From an uncultured Erythrobacteraceae bacterium (GTDB lineage: Bacteria; Pseudomonadota; Alphaproteobacteria; Sphingomonadales; Sphingomonadaceae), in NCBI GenBank assembly GCA_946482075.1, contig CAMLQG010000055.1, forward strand, positions 1 through 23,077: a stretch of 23,077 nt of DNA, written 5' to 3'. The position numbers and the translations under genes were made by a program. Under the pieces are notes generated by a model. That model was not told the origin of the DNA and made no database searches. It saw only the letters and a list, made by a program, of their open reading frames with translations. This document shows, piece after piece, positions 7,969-16,338 of this stretch (its first letter is position 1; each line of letters opens with the position of its first letter).

Positions 7969-9156
7969 ATGACAGGGCGCGGCTGGGACATCATCATCGC
8001 GGGCGGCGGACTGGCGGGCGGTCTGATCGCGCTCGCGCTGCGGCAGCACCGGCCGGATATCCGCGTGCTGATCCTCGAAAGCGGCGCGAGGCTGGGCGGC
8101 AACCATCGCTGGAGCTGGTTCGCGAGCGACCTGGCGCAAGGCGGGGAAGCGCTGCTCGCACCGATACCGCAGGTCCGCTGGGACGCGGGATACGACGTCC
8201 GTTTCCCGCGCCATGCGCGAACGCTGCGCACTGCCTATCGCTCCATCGCCTCGCCCGATTTCGACGCCGCCCTGCGCACGGCACTTCCCGCGGACGCGAT
8301 CCGCACGGGCACGCAAGTCGCCGGGCTCGATGCCGCGGGCGTGACGCTGGCCGAGGGCGAGCGGATCGAAGCCGGCGCCGTGATCGACTGCCGCGGCCAG
8401 GCTCCTGCTCCGCAGCTGACCGGGGGCTGGCAGCTCTTCTACGGCCGGCACCTGCGCACCAGCCGCCCGCATGGCGTCGAACGTCCGGTGATCATGGACG
8501 CGACCGCGGCCCAGATCGGCGGCTACCGCTTCGTCTATCTCCTGCCGCTGACGGCCGACGAGATCTTCGTGGAAGACACCTACTACGCCGACAGCCCGCT
8601 GCTCGACCGCGCGGCGCTATCCGCCCGCATCGACGCCTATTGCGCCGCGCGAGGCTGGCAAGGCGCAATGCTGGGCGAGGAAACCGGCGTGCTGCCCGTC
8701 ATCACGGGGGGCGATGTCGCGGCGTTCCGTGCGAGCCAGACCGTACCCGGCGTGGGGCTGGCCGGCGCGCGCGGCGGTCTCACCCATCCGCTGACCAGCT
8801 ACAGCCTGCCGCTGGCAGTGGGCACCGCGCTCGCCATCGCGCATGCGCCGGACCTTTCCGGCCCCACACTTTCCCTTGTACTGGAAGGACTTGCATCTCG
8901 GCACTGGCGCGAGACGCGCTTCTATCGCATGTTGGGGCGCATGCTGTTCGGTACTTCCGAACCGGAGGAGCGCTACCGCATCTTCGAACGCTTCTATTGC
9001 CTGCCGGAGGCTCTCATCGAACGATTCCATGCCGGAGCTACCACGGGAGTGGATCGGGTCCGCATTCTTTGCGGCCGCCCGCCCGTGCCGCTCGGCAATG
9101 CGCTGAAAGCGTTGCTCGGGCGCGGCGAACCGCTCGTCCGCGAGGGCGCGGCATGA
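7969..9156 (+). CDS. crtY: Lycopene beta-cyclase CrtY
   Basis: CrtY cyclises both ends of lycopene to make beta-carotene, using a reduced flavin, at the cytoplasmic membrane. The 395-residue product opens with the dinucleotide-binding motif DIIIAGGGLAGGLIALAL (about 7-24) and has CrtY blocks GGNHRWSWF, IDCRGQ, QLFYGRHL, RFVYLLPLTADEIFVEDTYY, GEETGVLPV and GLAGARGGLTHPLTSYSLP, with FYRMLGRMLF and RIFERFY near the C-terminus. The ATG at 7969 places the flavin motif at the normal distance from the N-terminus; an upstream in-frame ATG at 7924 would add 15 atypical residues. Neither has a clear Shine-Dalgarno. The stop overlaps the crtI start (ATGA), showing translational coupling. Confidence 0.95.
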   Translation: MTGRGWDIIIAGGGLAGGLIALALRQHRPDIRVLILESGARLGGNHRWSWFASDLAQGGEALLAPIPQVRWDAGYDVRFPRHARTLRTAYRSIASPDFDAALRTALPADAIRTGTQVAGLDAAGVTLAEGERIEAGAVIDCRGQAPAPQLTGGWQLFYGRHLRTSRPHGVERPVIMDATAAQIGGYRFVYLLPLTADEIFVEDTYYADSPLLDRAALSARIDAYCAARGWQGAMLGEETGVLPVITGGDVAAFRASQTVPGVGLAGARGGLTHPLTSYSLPLAVGTALAIAHAPDLSGPTLSLVLEGLASRHWRETRFYRMLGRMLFGTSEPEERYRIFERFYCLPEALIERFHAGATTGVDRVRILCGRPPVPLGNALKALLGRGEPLVREGAA

Positions 9157-10643
9157 ATCTGGCCGGCAAGCGCGCCTGCGTCATCGGCGCGGGCTTCGGG
9201 GGCCTGGCGCTGGCCATCCGGCTGCAGGCTGCCGGCATCGCCACCACGCTGGTCGAAGCGCGCGACAAGCCGGGCGGGCGCGCCTATTACTGGGAGAAGG
9301 ACGGCTTCACTTTCGACGCCGGCCCGACCGTCATCACCGATCCGAACTGCCTGGAAGAACTCTGGGCGCTGTCCGGCCACCACATGGCCGACGATATCGA
9401 GCTGATGCCGGTGAACCCGTTCTACCGGCTCAACTGGCCCGATGGCGCCCAGTTCGACTATTCGAACGACGAGCCGGCGCTGCGCCAGGAGATCGCCCGC
9501 ATCGCACCCGGCGATGTCGAGGGCTATGAGGATTTCCTCGCCTATTCCGCCCGCGTCTACGAGCAAGGCTATATCAAGCTGGGCGCGGTGCCCTTCATCG
9601 ATTTCGGCAGCATGGTGAAAGCCGCGCCCGCGCTCGTTCGCAACCAGGCGTGGCGCTCGGTCTATTCGATCGTCTCCAAATATATGAAGTCGGAGAAGCT
9701 GCGCGAAGCCTTCAGCTTCCACACGCTGCTGGTGGGCGGCAATCCGATGACCGCCTCTTCCATCTATGCGCTGATCCACAAGCTGGAGAAGCAGAGCGGC
9801 GTATGGTGGGCACGCGGCGGGACCAACCGCATGATCGCCGCCATGGCCCGCCAGTTCGAGCGGTTGGGCGGCACGATGCGGCTGCACGATCCGGTCGTCG
9901 GCATCGACACGCTGGGCAACCGGCTGACCGAGGTGGAGACGAAATCCGGCTGGCGCGCGCGGTTCGACGCGATCGCCAGCAATGCAGACATCATGCACAC
10001 CTATCGCGACCTGCTGCGCGACAATCCGCGCCGGGACCATGCCCGCAAGCTCGCTCGCAAGCGCTTCTCCCCCAGCCTGTTCGTGGTCCATTTCGGGCTG
10101 GAAGGCAGCTGGCCGGGCATTCCGCACCACATGATCCTGTTCGGCCCGCGCTATAAGGGGCTGCTCGAAGACATCTACGATCACGGCGTGCTGCCGCGCG
10201 ATCTCGCGATCTATCTCCATCATCCCACGGTGACCGATCCCTCGCTCGCGCCGGAAGGCAAGAGCACTTTCTACGCGCTGGTGCCGGTCGCCCATATGGG
10301 CAAGCTGGCGGTGGACTGGGAACAGATCGGTCCGCTGCTGGAAAAGCGCATCCTCGACGAGGTCGGCCGCCGCCTGATCCCCGACATCCACGATCGCATC
10401 GTGACCAAGTTCCATTATGCACCGCGCGATTTCGCGCTTGATCTGAACGCCCATCTCGGCAGCGCCTTCAGCCTGGAGCCGGTCCTGACGCAAAGCGCAT
10501 GGTTCCGTGCCCATAACCGCGACGACAAGATTCCCAATCTCTATTTCGTGGGCGCGGGCACTCATCCCGGTGCCGGCATTCCGGGCGTGGTCGCCAGCGC
10601 CAAGGCCACGGCGGGACTGATCCTGGAAGATCTCGGCGGATGA
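9153..10643 (+). CDS. crtI: Phytoene desaturase CrtI
   Basis: CrtI converts phytoene to lycopene by four desaturations with FAD. The 496-residue protein has the N-terminal Rossmann motif VIGAGFGGLALAIRL (about 10-24), the EARDKPGGRAYYWEKDGFTFDAG block, DPNCLEELW, FSFHTLLVGGNP, and the C-terminal FAD-binding signature FVGAGTHPGAGIPGVVASAKAT. Length is normal for the bacterial CrtI family. The ATG at 9153 overlaps the crtY TGA by four bases, so this is the second gene of an operon. Thirteen bases separate it from the LOG-family gene. Confidence 0.97.
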   Translation: MNLAGKRACVIGAGFGGLALAIRLQAAGIATTLVEARDKPGGRAYYWEKDGFTFDAGPTVITDPNCLEELWALSGHHMADDIELMPVNPFYRLNWPDGAQFDYSNDEPALRQEIARIAPGDVEGYEDFLAYSARVYEQGYIKLGAVPFIDFGSMVKAAPALVRNQAWRSVYSIVSKYMKSEKLREAFSFHTLLVGGNPMTASSIYALIHKLEKQSGVWWARGGTNRMIAAMARQFERLGGTMRLHDPVVGIDTLGNRLTEVETKSGWRARFDAIASNADIMHTYRDLLRDNPRRDHARKLARKRFSPSLFVVHFGLEGSWPGIPHHMILFGPRYKGLLEDIYDHGVLPRDLAIYLHHPTVTDPSLAPEGKSTFYALVPVAHMGKLAVDWEQIGPLLEKRILDEVGRRLIPDIHDRIVTKFHYAPRDFALDLNAHLGSAFSLEPVLTQSAWFRAHNRDDKIPNLYFVGAGTHPGAGIPGVVASAKATAGLILEDLGG

Positions 10644-10656
10644 AACGGCGCCTTCC

Positions 10657-11238
10657 ATGAAACGGGTGGCGGTCTATTGCGGCTCGGCGACGCCCGCCGA
10701 TCCGCGCTATATCCGGCTTGCCCGCGAGGTCGGCCATGCCTTGGCTGCACGGGGCATCGGCATCGTCTATGGCGGCGGCAGGCTGGGGCTGATGGGCGCG
10801 CTCGCTACCGCGGGGCTGGAAGCAGGCGGCGAAGTGATCGGCGTGATCCCGGAAGCCATGGTCAGCCGCGAGATCGCCAACCAGGACTGTTCCGAACTGA
10901 TCGTCGTGAAGACGATGCACGAGCGCAAGGCCCGCTTCACCGAGCTGTCGGACGGCTTCGTCACCCTGCCCGGCGGTGTGGGCACCATGGACGAGCTGTG
11001 GGAAGCGGTCAGCTGGGCGCAGCTCGGCTATCACGCGAAGCCTGTGGGCCTGCTCAACGCCTTCGGCTTCTTCGACCAGCTGATCGCCTTCAATCACCAT
11101 ATGGCGGAGCTGGGCTTCGTCCGTCCGGCGCATCAGGGGATCATCATCGCCGAGCCCGAGCTGGACCTGCTGCTCGCCCGGATGATCGCGCATGAACCCC
11201 ACGCGCCGATCTTCGCGATGAAGCGCGAAGGGCTGTGA
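10657..11238 (+). CDS. LOG family protein (nucleotide 5'-monophosphate phosphoribohydrolase type)
   Basis: A 193-residue Rossmann-like protein of the LOG (lonely guy, TIGR00730) family. It shows VYCGS near the N-terminus, YGGGRLGLMG (38-47), MHERKARF (87-94, with Arg90 and Lys91) and the family signature PGGVGTMDELWE (105-116). Characterised members split nucleoside 5'-monophosphates, including cytokinin ribotides, into base and ribose 5-phosphate. The motif set is complete, so the enzyme is probably active, but the in vivo substrate is unknown. The gene lies 13 bases after crtI, on the same strand and ahead of crtB, so it is probably transcribed with the carotenoid genes. Nothing in its sequence ties it to carotenoid chemistry. 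Confidence 0.93.
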   Translation: MKRVAVYCGSATPADPRYIRLAREVGHALAARGIGIVYGGGRLGLMGALATAGLEAGGEVIGVIPEAMVSREIANQDCSELIVVKTMHERKARFTELSDGFVTLPGGVGTMDELWEAVSWAQLGYHAKPVGLLNAFGFFDQLIAFNHHMAELGFVRPAHQGIIIAEPELDLLLARMIAHEPHAPIFAMKREGL

Positions 11239-11257
11239 GGGCAAAGGACAGTTTACG

Positions 11258-11384
11258 ATCCTCCCTGTCGCCAAAGGCGCTGGGGAGGTGGCAGCCGAAG
11301 GCTGGCGGAGGGGCCGATGGCGCCAGGGCGCCCCCACCGTTCTTCGGACGGTCCCCCTCCCCATACCTCCGGCACAGGGAGGAT
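11258..11384. repeat. REP-like inverted repeat in front of crtB
   Basis: The outer arms ATCCTCCCTGT (11258-11268) and ACAGGGAGGAT (11374-11384) are perfect complements. Between them are the GGGGAGGTGGCAGCCGAAGG and GGAGGGGCC / CCCCCTCCCC blocks known from common sphingomonad intergenic repeats. The right arm contains AGGGAGG, which is the ribosome binding site of crtB. The whole element could fold into a long stem in the transcript. Confidence 0.85.
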
Positions 11385-11389
11385 ATCGT

Positions 11390-12337
11390 TTGAACCGTGC
11401 GCTGCTCGTTGCTCATGCGCGCGCTTCCATCGGGCGCGGATCGCGCAGCTTCGCGGCGGCATCGCACCTGTTCGATACCATCACGCGGGAGCGGGTCTGG
11501 CTGCTCTACGCCTGGTGCCGGCGATGCGACGATCTGGCCGACATGCAGGACCATGGCGGGCCGCTGGGCGACCAGGCGGGCGCGCTGGAACGCCTCGCCG
11601 CGATCCGCGACCGGACCGCGCTGGCGCTGGCGGGCGAGCCCACGGCCGATCCCGCTTTCGACGCGCTGGGCGTGGTCGCGCGGGAGACGGGGCTGACGGC
11701 GACCATGGCGGAAGACGTGATCGCAGGCTTCGCGCTCGACGCGGCGGACTGGCGGCCGGCCGACGAGGTGGAGATGATGCGCTACTGCTATCACGTGGCG
11801 GGCGCGGTCGGCGTGATGATAGCGGTGGTGATGGGCGTGGGGCCGGACGATGACGAAGTGCTCGACCGCGCCTGCGACCTGGGCCTCGCGTTCCAGCTCG
11901 GCAATATCGCGCGCGACGTGGGCGAGGATCACGCGGCCGGGCGCTGTTACCTGCCGGCGGACTGGCTGGCGAACGCTGGCATTGCGCCCGATGAGCTGAT
12001 GGAAGCGCGCCATCGTCCCGCGCTGGTGGCCATGATCGCGCGGATGGTGGCGATGGCGAAGCTCCATGAGAGGCAGGCCCGGATCGGGGCGCGGGCGCTG
12101 GCTTTCCGCCGACGCTGGGCGGTGCTGTCCGCCGCCGGGATCTATGGCGCGATCGGCGACAAGGTCACACGGAGAGGAGCGACGGCGTGGGACGAGCGGG
12201 TGAGCACGAGTGACCTGGCCAAGCTGGGCTTCGTGGTGAAAGGGCTGGCGGATGCGGTACTGCCCGCCCCGCCCGCGAGCGAGTTGCCGCGCTGGTCGCG
12301 GCGGGATTTCGTTTCCCTTTTTCCCCGTTCGTCCTGA
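11390..12337 (+). CDS. crtB: Phytoene synthase CrtB
   Basis: CrtB condenses two geranylgeranyl diphosphates to phytoene, the first committed step of carotenoid synthesis. The product is 315 residues. Both Asp-rich, magnesium-binding motifs are present: CRRCDDLAD (Asp47, Asp48, Asp51) and GNIARDVGED (Asp176 and Asp180). Also visible are GRGSRSFAAASHLF near residue 16 and the YCYHVAGAVG block near 132. The start is the TTG at 11390: AGGGAGG at 11376-11382 is seven bases upstream and the family N-terminus follows. An open in-frame stretch back to 11288 is translated repeat. The last codons and the stop fall in a palindromic repeat, so the C-terminal tail (FPRSS) is repeat-encoded. Confidence 0.94.
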   Translation: MNRALLVAHARASIGRGSRSFAAASHLFDTITRERVWLLYAWCRRCDDLADMQDHGGPLGDQAGALERLAAIRDRTALALAGEPTADPAFDALGVVARETGLTATMAEDVIAGFALDAADWRPADEVEMMRYCYHVAGAVGVMIAVVMGVGPDDDEVLDRACDLGLAFQLGNIARDVGEDHAAGRCYLPADWLANAGIAPDELMEARHRPALVAMIARMVAMAKLHERQARIGARALAFRRRWAVLSAAGIYGAIGDKVTRRGATAWDERVSTSDLAKLGFVVKGLADAVLPAPPASELPRWSRRDFVSLFPRSS

Positions 12338-12380
12338 GCTTGCCTCAGCTTCGCTTCCGACAAGCTCAGGACGAACGGGG
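12323..12380. repeat. Palindromic repeat at the crtB-glpD convergence
   Basis: Perfect 20-base arms, CCCCGTTCGTCCTGAGCTTG (12323-12342) and its complement (12361-12380), with an 18-base spacer. The CGTTCGTCCTGAGCTTG type is a widespread intergenic repeat. It overlaps the 3' end of crtB and stops seven bases before the glpD stop on the other strand. A strong two-way stem here may terminate both transcripts, although no U-tract is present (inference). Confidence 0.9.
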
Positions 12381-12386
12381 GATGGG

Positions 12387-13859
12387 TCAGGTGCCCAGAT
12401 ACTCCGCCAGCCCCGCCTGCTGTTCCGCCGACATATGCATCCCAAGCTTGCTGCGCCGCCAGAGGATGTCTTCCGCCGTCACCGCCCATTCCTCGCGGCG
12501 GAGATAGTCCACTTCCGCCTCGCTCAGCCCGCGGCCGAAATCGCGGCCGAGATCCGCGGGCCTTTTCGCTCCGCCCAGCCAGCGCGCCGCGCGCGTGCCA
12601 TAGGCGCCGGCGATCCGCGCCGCGCCTTCGGTGCCGAGGAACGGATAATCCGCCGCCAGCGTCGCGATCAGGCCCTCCCGCCCGTCGCGCGGGAAATTCC
12701 CGCCCGGCAGCGGCGCATGGGCCGTCCAGGCAAGGCCGGACAAAGCCTCCACTCGCCCCGCCAGTCGGTCCACTGTCGATTGCGCGAGATGGCGATAGGT
12801 CGTGATCTTGCCGCCATAGACGCCGAGCAGGGGCGCGCCGTCCTTCGCGTCGGACAGCGACAGCCGATAGCCGCGCGTCGCCGCTTCGGGCCGGCCCGAT
12901 CCGTCATCCACCAGCGCGCGCACGCCAGCATAGGTACCGATCACGTCGGCCGGCGCCACCGGCCGGCGGAAATATCCGCTCGCCGCTGCGCATAGATAGG
13001 CGATCTCGTCGGGCGCGGCCTCCACATCGTCGAGTGCGCCCGAATGATCCCGGTCGGTCGTGCCGATCAGCGTGTAGTCGCCTTGATAGGGAATGGCGAA
13101 GCAGATCCGCGTATCGGGCAGCTGGAAGATATAGGCGCAGTCATGGTCGAACAGGCGGCGGGTGATGATATGCGATCCGCGCACCCGGCGCAGGCCCCAG
13201 CGCGGCGTCTCGCCCGCCAGCCGCGCCACATCGTCCGCACCGGGCCCGCCGGCATTCACCAGCGCACGGGTGCGCAAAGCGCCCTGCGGCGTCTCCACCA
13301 CCCACAGCCCATCCTGGCGCCGCGCGGCCAGCATCGGGCAGCGCGTGCGGATCTCGGCCCCGCGTTCGGCGGCGTCCTTGGCGTTCAGCACCACGAGCCG
13401 GGCATCGTCGACCCAGCAATCGCTGTATTCGAAGCCATGGGTGATACCGGGCTTCAGCGGCGCGCCGGCGGGATGATGCGCCAGCTCGATCCCCCGTGCG
13501 GGCGGCAGGCTGCCCTTGCCCGCGATATGATCATAAAGGAACAGGCCCAGCCGCAGCATCCAGCGGGGACGCAGACCCTGCGTGTGCGGCAGGACGAAGC
13601 GCATCGGGCGGATGATATGCGGGGCGATGCCCCATAGGATCTCGCGTTCCGCCAGCGCTTCGCGCACCAGCGCGAACTCGTAATATTCGAGATAGCGCAG
13701 TCCGCCGTGGACGAGCTTGGTGGAAGCCGACGAGGTGCCGCTGGCGAGATCGCGCGCTTCCAGCAGCAGCACTTTCGCGCCCCGCCCGGAAGCATCGCGC
13801 GCGATGCCCGCACCGTTGACCCCGCCGCCCACCACGATGAGGTCGAACGGCGCGTTCAT
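12387..13859 (-). CDS. glpD: Glycerol-3-phosphate dehydrogenase, FAD-dependent
   Basis: GlpD oxidises glycerol 3-phosphate to dihydroxyacetone phosphate and passes electrons to quinone at the inner membrane. The 490-residue protein has the FAD motif LIVVGGGVNGAGIARDASGR (about 7-26), SSASTKLVHGGLRYLEYYEF (43-62), the VRGSHII segment near 228, DTRICFAIPYQGDYTLIGTT, and the C-terminal VYGGKITTYRHLAQ, all standard for GlpD. The length is typical. The ATG immediately follows the TAA of the MFS transporter gene (TAAATG), so the two are probably translated together. No glycerol kinase or facilitator gene is nearby. Confidence 0.96.
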   Translation of the reverse strand: MNAPFDLIVVGGGVNGAGIARDASGRGAKVLLLEARDLASGTSSASTKLVHGGLRYLEYYEFALVREALAEREILWGIAPHIIRPMRFVLPHTQGLRPRWMLRLGLFLYDHIAGKGSLPPARGIELAHHPAGAPLKPGITHGFEYSDCWVDDARLVVLNAKDAAERGAEIRTRCPMLAARRQDGLWVVETPQGALRTRALVNAGGPGADDVARLAGETPRWGLRRVRGSHIITRRLFDHDCAYIFQLPDTRICFAIPYQGDYTLIGTTDRDHSGALDDVEAAPDEIAYLCAAASGYFRRPVAPADVIGTYAGVRALVDDGSGRPEAATRGYRLSLSDAKDGAPLLGVYGGKITTYRHLAQSTVDRLAGRVEALSGLAWTAHAPLPGGNFPRDGREGLIATLAADYPFLGTEGAARIAGAYGTRAARWLGGAKRPADLGRDFGRGLSEAEVDYLRREEWAVTAEDILWRRSKLGMHMSAEQQAGLAEYLGT

Positions 13860-15128
13860 TTACTCGGCCGGCTGCGATTGCGGTTGCGACTGGGGCGGAT
13901 TGAGCCGCCGGAAGAGAATGCCCTTTTCGCTGTAGAGCACCAGCAGCAGAGTGACGACGCCCGATCCCAGCAACGCCACGGCGATCGGCCGCGAGGTCCC
14001 GTCATAGGCCTGCCCGATGGCGATCCCCAGCAGCGCGCCGCCGAACAACCGCACGAAGCTCTGTCCCGAACTCGCAGCGCCTGCGATATCGGCGAAGGGC
14101 TGCATCGAGATCGAGCTGAAATTCGACGTCAGGAAGCCCAGCAGCGAGAGATTGAGCGCGATCAACGGCAGGAACCAGGCGAGGCTCTGCCATTCGCCGA
14201 ACGCGAAATGGACCTGCAGCGCGCTCACCGCGATGAAGATCAGGATGCCGGTATGCGACACGCGCCGCGCGCCGAAACGCTCCACGATCCGGGCATTGAG
14301 CACGTTCGACGCGATCATCGCGGCCGCACTCAGGCCGAACGCCAGCACGAAGAACCGGCCAGCGCCGAAATGCTCGCCCAGCAGCTGTTGCGCGCTGTTG
14401 ATATAGGCGAACACGCCCGACATCACGAAGGCGGTGCCCAGCACATAGCCGAAAGAGGACCGGGTGAAGATCGCCCGGCGCATATTGGCGGCAAGTGGAC
14501 CCGGCTTGACCGGTTTGCGGAATTCGGGATGCAGCGTCTCGGGCATCCGGCGCCAGAACCATGTGCCCACGCACAGGCCGGCCAGCGCCAGGACGAAGAA
14601 GATGAGCCGCCAGCCGCCCACCAGCAGGATCAGCTGGCCGAGCGTGGGCGCAAAGATCGGAACGACGATGAAAGTGGCGAAGATCAGCGACATCAGCCGC
14701 GCCATCTGATCGCCTTCATAGCGGTCGCGGATGATCGCGGCGGGCACCACCGACAGGCCTGACGCGCACAGCGCCTGGATCACGCGCAAGCCCAGCAGCA
14801 TGTGGAAATCCCACGCGAAAGCGCAGGCCAGCGCCAGCGCGATATAGCCGACCAGCGAAAAGAGGATGACGGGCTTGCGCCCGAACCGGTCGGCGAGCGG
14901 GCCGGGAAGCAGGCAGCCCACGCCATTGGCCGCGATATAGAGCCCGACGATCAGCTGCCGGCTGTTCGCATCCGGCGCACCCAATTCGTCTCCCATGATC
15001 GGCAATGCGGGCAGCATGGCGTCGATCGACAGCGCCTGGAGCGACATCAGCGTCGCCATCAGGGCAACCAGTTCGACCCGCGACATTTCAGGCTTGGGGG
15101 ATGAAGGAACGAATTCAACGGAGGACAT
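13860..15128 (-). CDS. MFS drug-resistance transporter, Bcr/CflA type
   Basis: A 422-residue inner-membrane transporter with about twelve hydrophobic segments. The first segment has SIDAMLPALPIMGDELG, characteristic of the Bcr/CflA branch, and the loop between helices 2 and 3 carries the MFS motif A, GPLADRFGRKP. It probably exports drugs or small metabolites by proton antiport; the substrate cannot be read from sequence. The ATG at 15128 is chosen over a TTG at 15185 and an ATG at 15086; none has a good ribosome binding site, so the first 14 or so residues are uncertain. The C-terminus is a QPQSQPQSQ tail. It directly precedes glpD and diverges from dinB. Confidence 0.88.
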   Translation of the reverse strand: MSSVEFVPSSPKPEMSRVELVALMATLMSLQALSIDAMLPALPIMGDELGAPDANSRQLIVGLYIAANGVGCLLPGPLADRFGRKPVILFSLVGYIALALACAFAWDFHMLLGLRVIQALCASGLSVVPAAIIRDRYEGDQMARLMSLIFATFIVVPIFAPTLGQLILLVGGWRLIFFVLALAGLCVGTWFWRRMPETLHPEFRKPVKPGPLAANMRRAIFTRSSFGYVLGTAFVMSGVFAYINSAQQLLGEHFGAGRFFVLAFGLSAAAMIASNVLNARIVERFGARRVSHTGILIFIAVSALQVHFAFGEWQSLAWFLPLIALNLSLLGFLTSNFSSISMQPFADIAGAASSGQSFVRLFGGALLGIAIGQAYDGTSRPIAVALLGSGVVTLLLVLYSEKGILFRRLNPPQSQPQSQPAE

Positions 15129-15207
15129 TGACGGCCAATGCCCCGGCTCGCCGCGCGGTTCCAGCGCTATCTCGCCTTCGGGCAAGATATCGCGCTAAAA
15201 CTCCTGC

Positions 15208-16338
15208 ATGGACGAGGCGCAGGAAAGTGACGATGCGGATGGCGAAGGCGAGGCCGCCGGCCTGCGCAAGATCATCCATATCGACATGGACGCCTTCTAT
15301 GCGAGCGTCGAACAGCGCGACGATCCCAGCCTGCGCGGCCGGCCGGTGGCGGTGGGCGGATCGAGCGCGCGCGGCGTGGTGGCGGCCGCCAGCTACGAGG
15401 CGAGGCGCTTCGGCGTGCGTTCCGCCATGCCGTCCGCCCGCGCCGCGCGGCTCTGCCCCGATCTCGTCTTCGTGAAGCCGCGCTTCGACGTCTATCGCGC
15501 CGTCTCCGACCATATCCGCGCGATCTTCCTCGACTATACGCCGCTGGTGGAGCCGCTCTCGCTGGACGAAGCCTATCTCGACGTCACCAGCGATCTGCGC
15601 GGCATCGGTTCGGCCACCCGCATCGCAGAACTGATCCGCCAGCGCATCCGCGACGATCTCCAGCTCACCGCCAGCGCCGGCGTGTCCTACAACAAGTTCC
15701 TCGCCAAGCTGGCAAGCGACCAGAACAAGCCCGACGGGCTCTGCGTGATCCGGCCAGGCGAAGGGGCGGAGTTCGTCGCGAAGCTGCCCATCCGGCGTTT
15801 CCACGGCGTGGGGCCGCGGGGAGCGGAGAAGATGGCCCGGCTGGGGATCGAGACGGGCGCCGATCTCGCGGCGAAGGACACCGCGTTCCTGCGGCGCAAT
15901 TTCGGCGCGATGGCCGATTATCTCTATCGTGCCGCGCGGGGGATCGACCTGCGCCCCGTGCGCGCGGACCGGCAGCGCAAATCGGTGGGCGGAGAGCGGA
16001 CGTTCCATGACGACATCTCCTCGGGATCGGCCCTGCGCGAAACGCTGGATACGATCGTCGACATCGTGTGGGACCGGATCGAACGGGCAGAGGCCAAAGG
16101 GCGCACGGTGACGCTGAAGCTGCGCTATGCCGATTTCTCGCTCGCCACCCGCGCGCGCTCCGTACCGCATATCGTGGCGGACAAGGCGGAATTCAGCGCG
16201 ATCGGGCACGGATTGCTGGAAGACATCCTGCCCTTGCCGCAGCCGATCCGGCTGATGGGGCTGACGCTGTCCTCGCTCGAAGGCGGGAAAGCCCGCCGGG
16301 CCGATCCCGGCGCGGACCCGCAGCTATCCCTGCTGTGA
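15208..16338 (+). CDS. dinB: DNA polymerase IV (Y-family translesion polymerase)
   Basis: A 376-residue Y-family polymerase that copies past damaged bases. Catalytic carboxylates are seen in HIDMDAFYASVE (Asp26 and Asp28) and SLDEAYLDVT (Asp120 and Glu121). Other DinB blocks are ASYEARRFGVRSAMP, GVSYNKFLAKLASDQNKPDG and HGVGPRGAEKM. The C-terminus is QLSLL, a clear beta-clamp binding motif. The N-terminus has an acidic extension of about 18 residues before the polymerase core; the ATG lacks an obvious ribosome binding site, so a slightly later start is possible. I found no LexA box (GTTC-N7-GTTC or its complement) in the short gap upstream. The 3' end overlaps the convergent NUDIX gene by 15 bases. 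Confidence 0.95.
   Translation: MDEAQESDDADGEGEAAGLRKIIHIDMDAFYASVEQRDDPSLRGRPVAVGGSSARGVVAAASYEARRFGVRSAMPSARAARLCPDLVFVKPRFDVYRAVSDHIRAIFLDYTPLVEPLSLDEAYLDVTSDLRGIGSATRIAELIRQRIRDDLQLTASAGVSYNKFLAKLASDQNKPDGLCVIRPGEGAEFVAKLPIRRFHGVGPRGAEKMARLGIETGADLAAKDTAFLRRNFGAMADYLYRAARGIDLRPVRADRQRKSVGGERTFHDDISSGSALRETLDTIVDIVWDRIERAEAKGRTVTLKLRYADFSLATRARSVPHIVADKAEFSAIGHGLLEDILPLPQPIRLMGLTLSSLEGGKARRADPGADPQLSLL

Noticed and set aside
7755..9152. Apparent N-terminal extension of crtI through crtY and the upstream repeats
   Set aside because: The frame upstream of the ATG at 9153 translates crtY out of frame and repeat DNA; the ATGA overlap gives the true start.
8994..10658. Long open frame antisense to crtI (about 550 codons)
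   Set aside because: It has no recognisable domain, is opposite an intact crtI, and shows the composition of a GC-rich shadow.
15129..15207. LexA box for dinB
   Set aside because: A GAAC at about 15109 lacks a partner at the alphaproteobacterial spacing; SOS control cannot be claimed.
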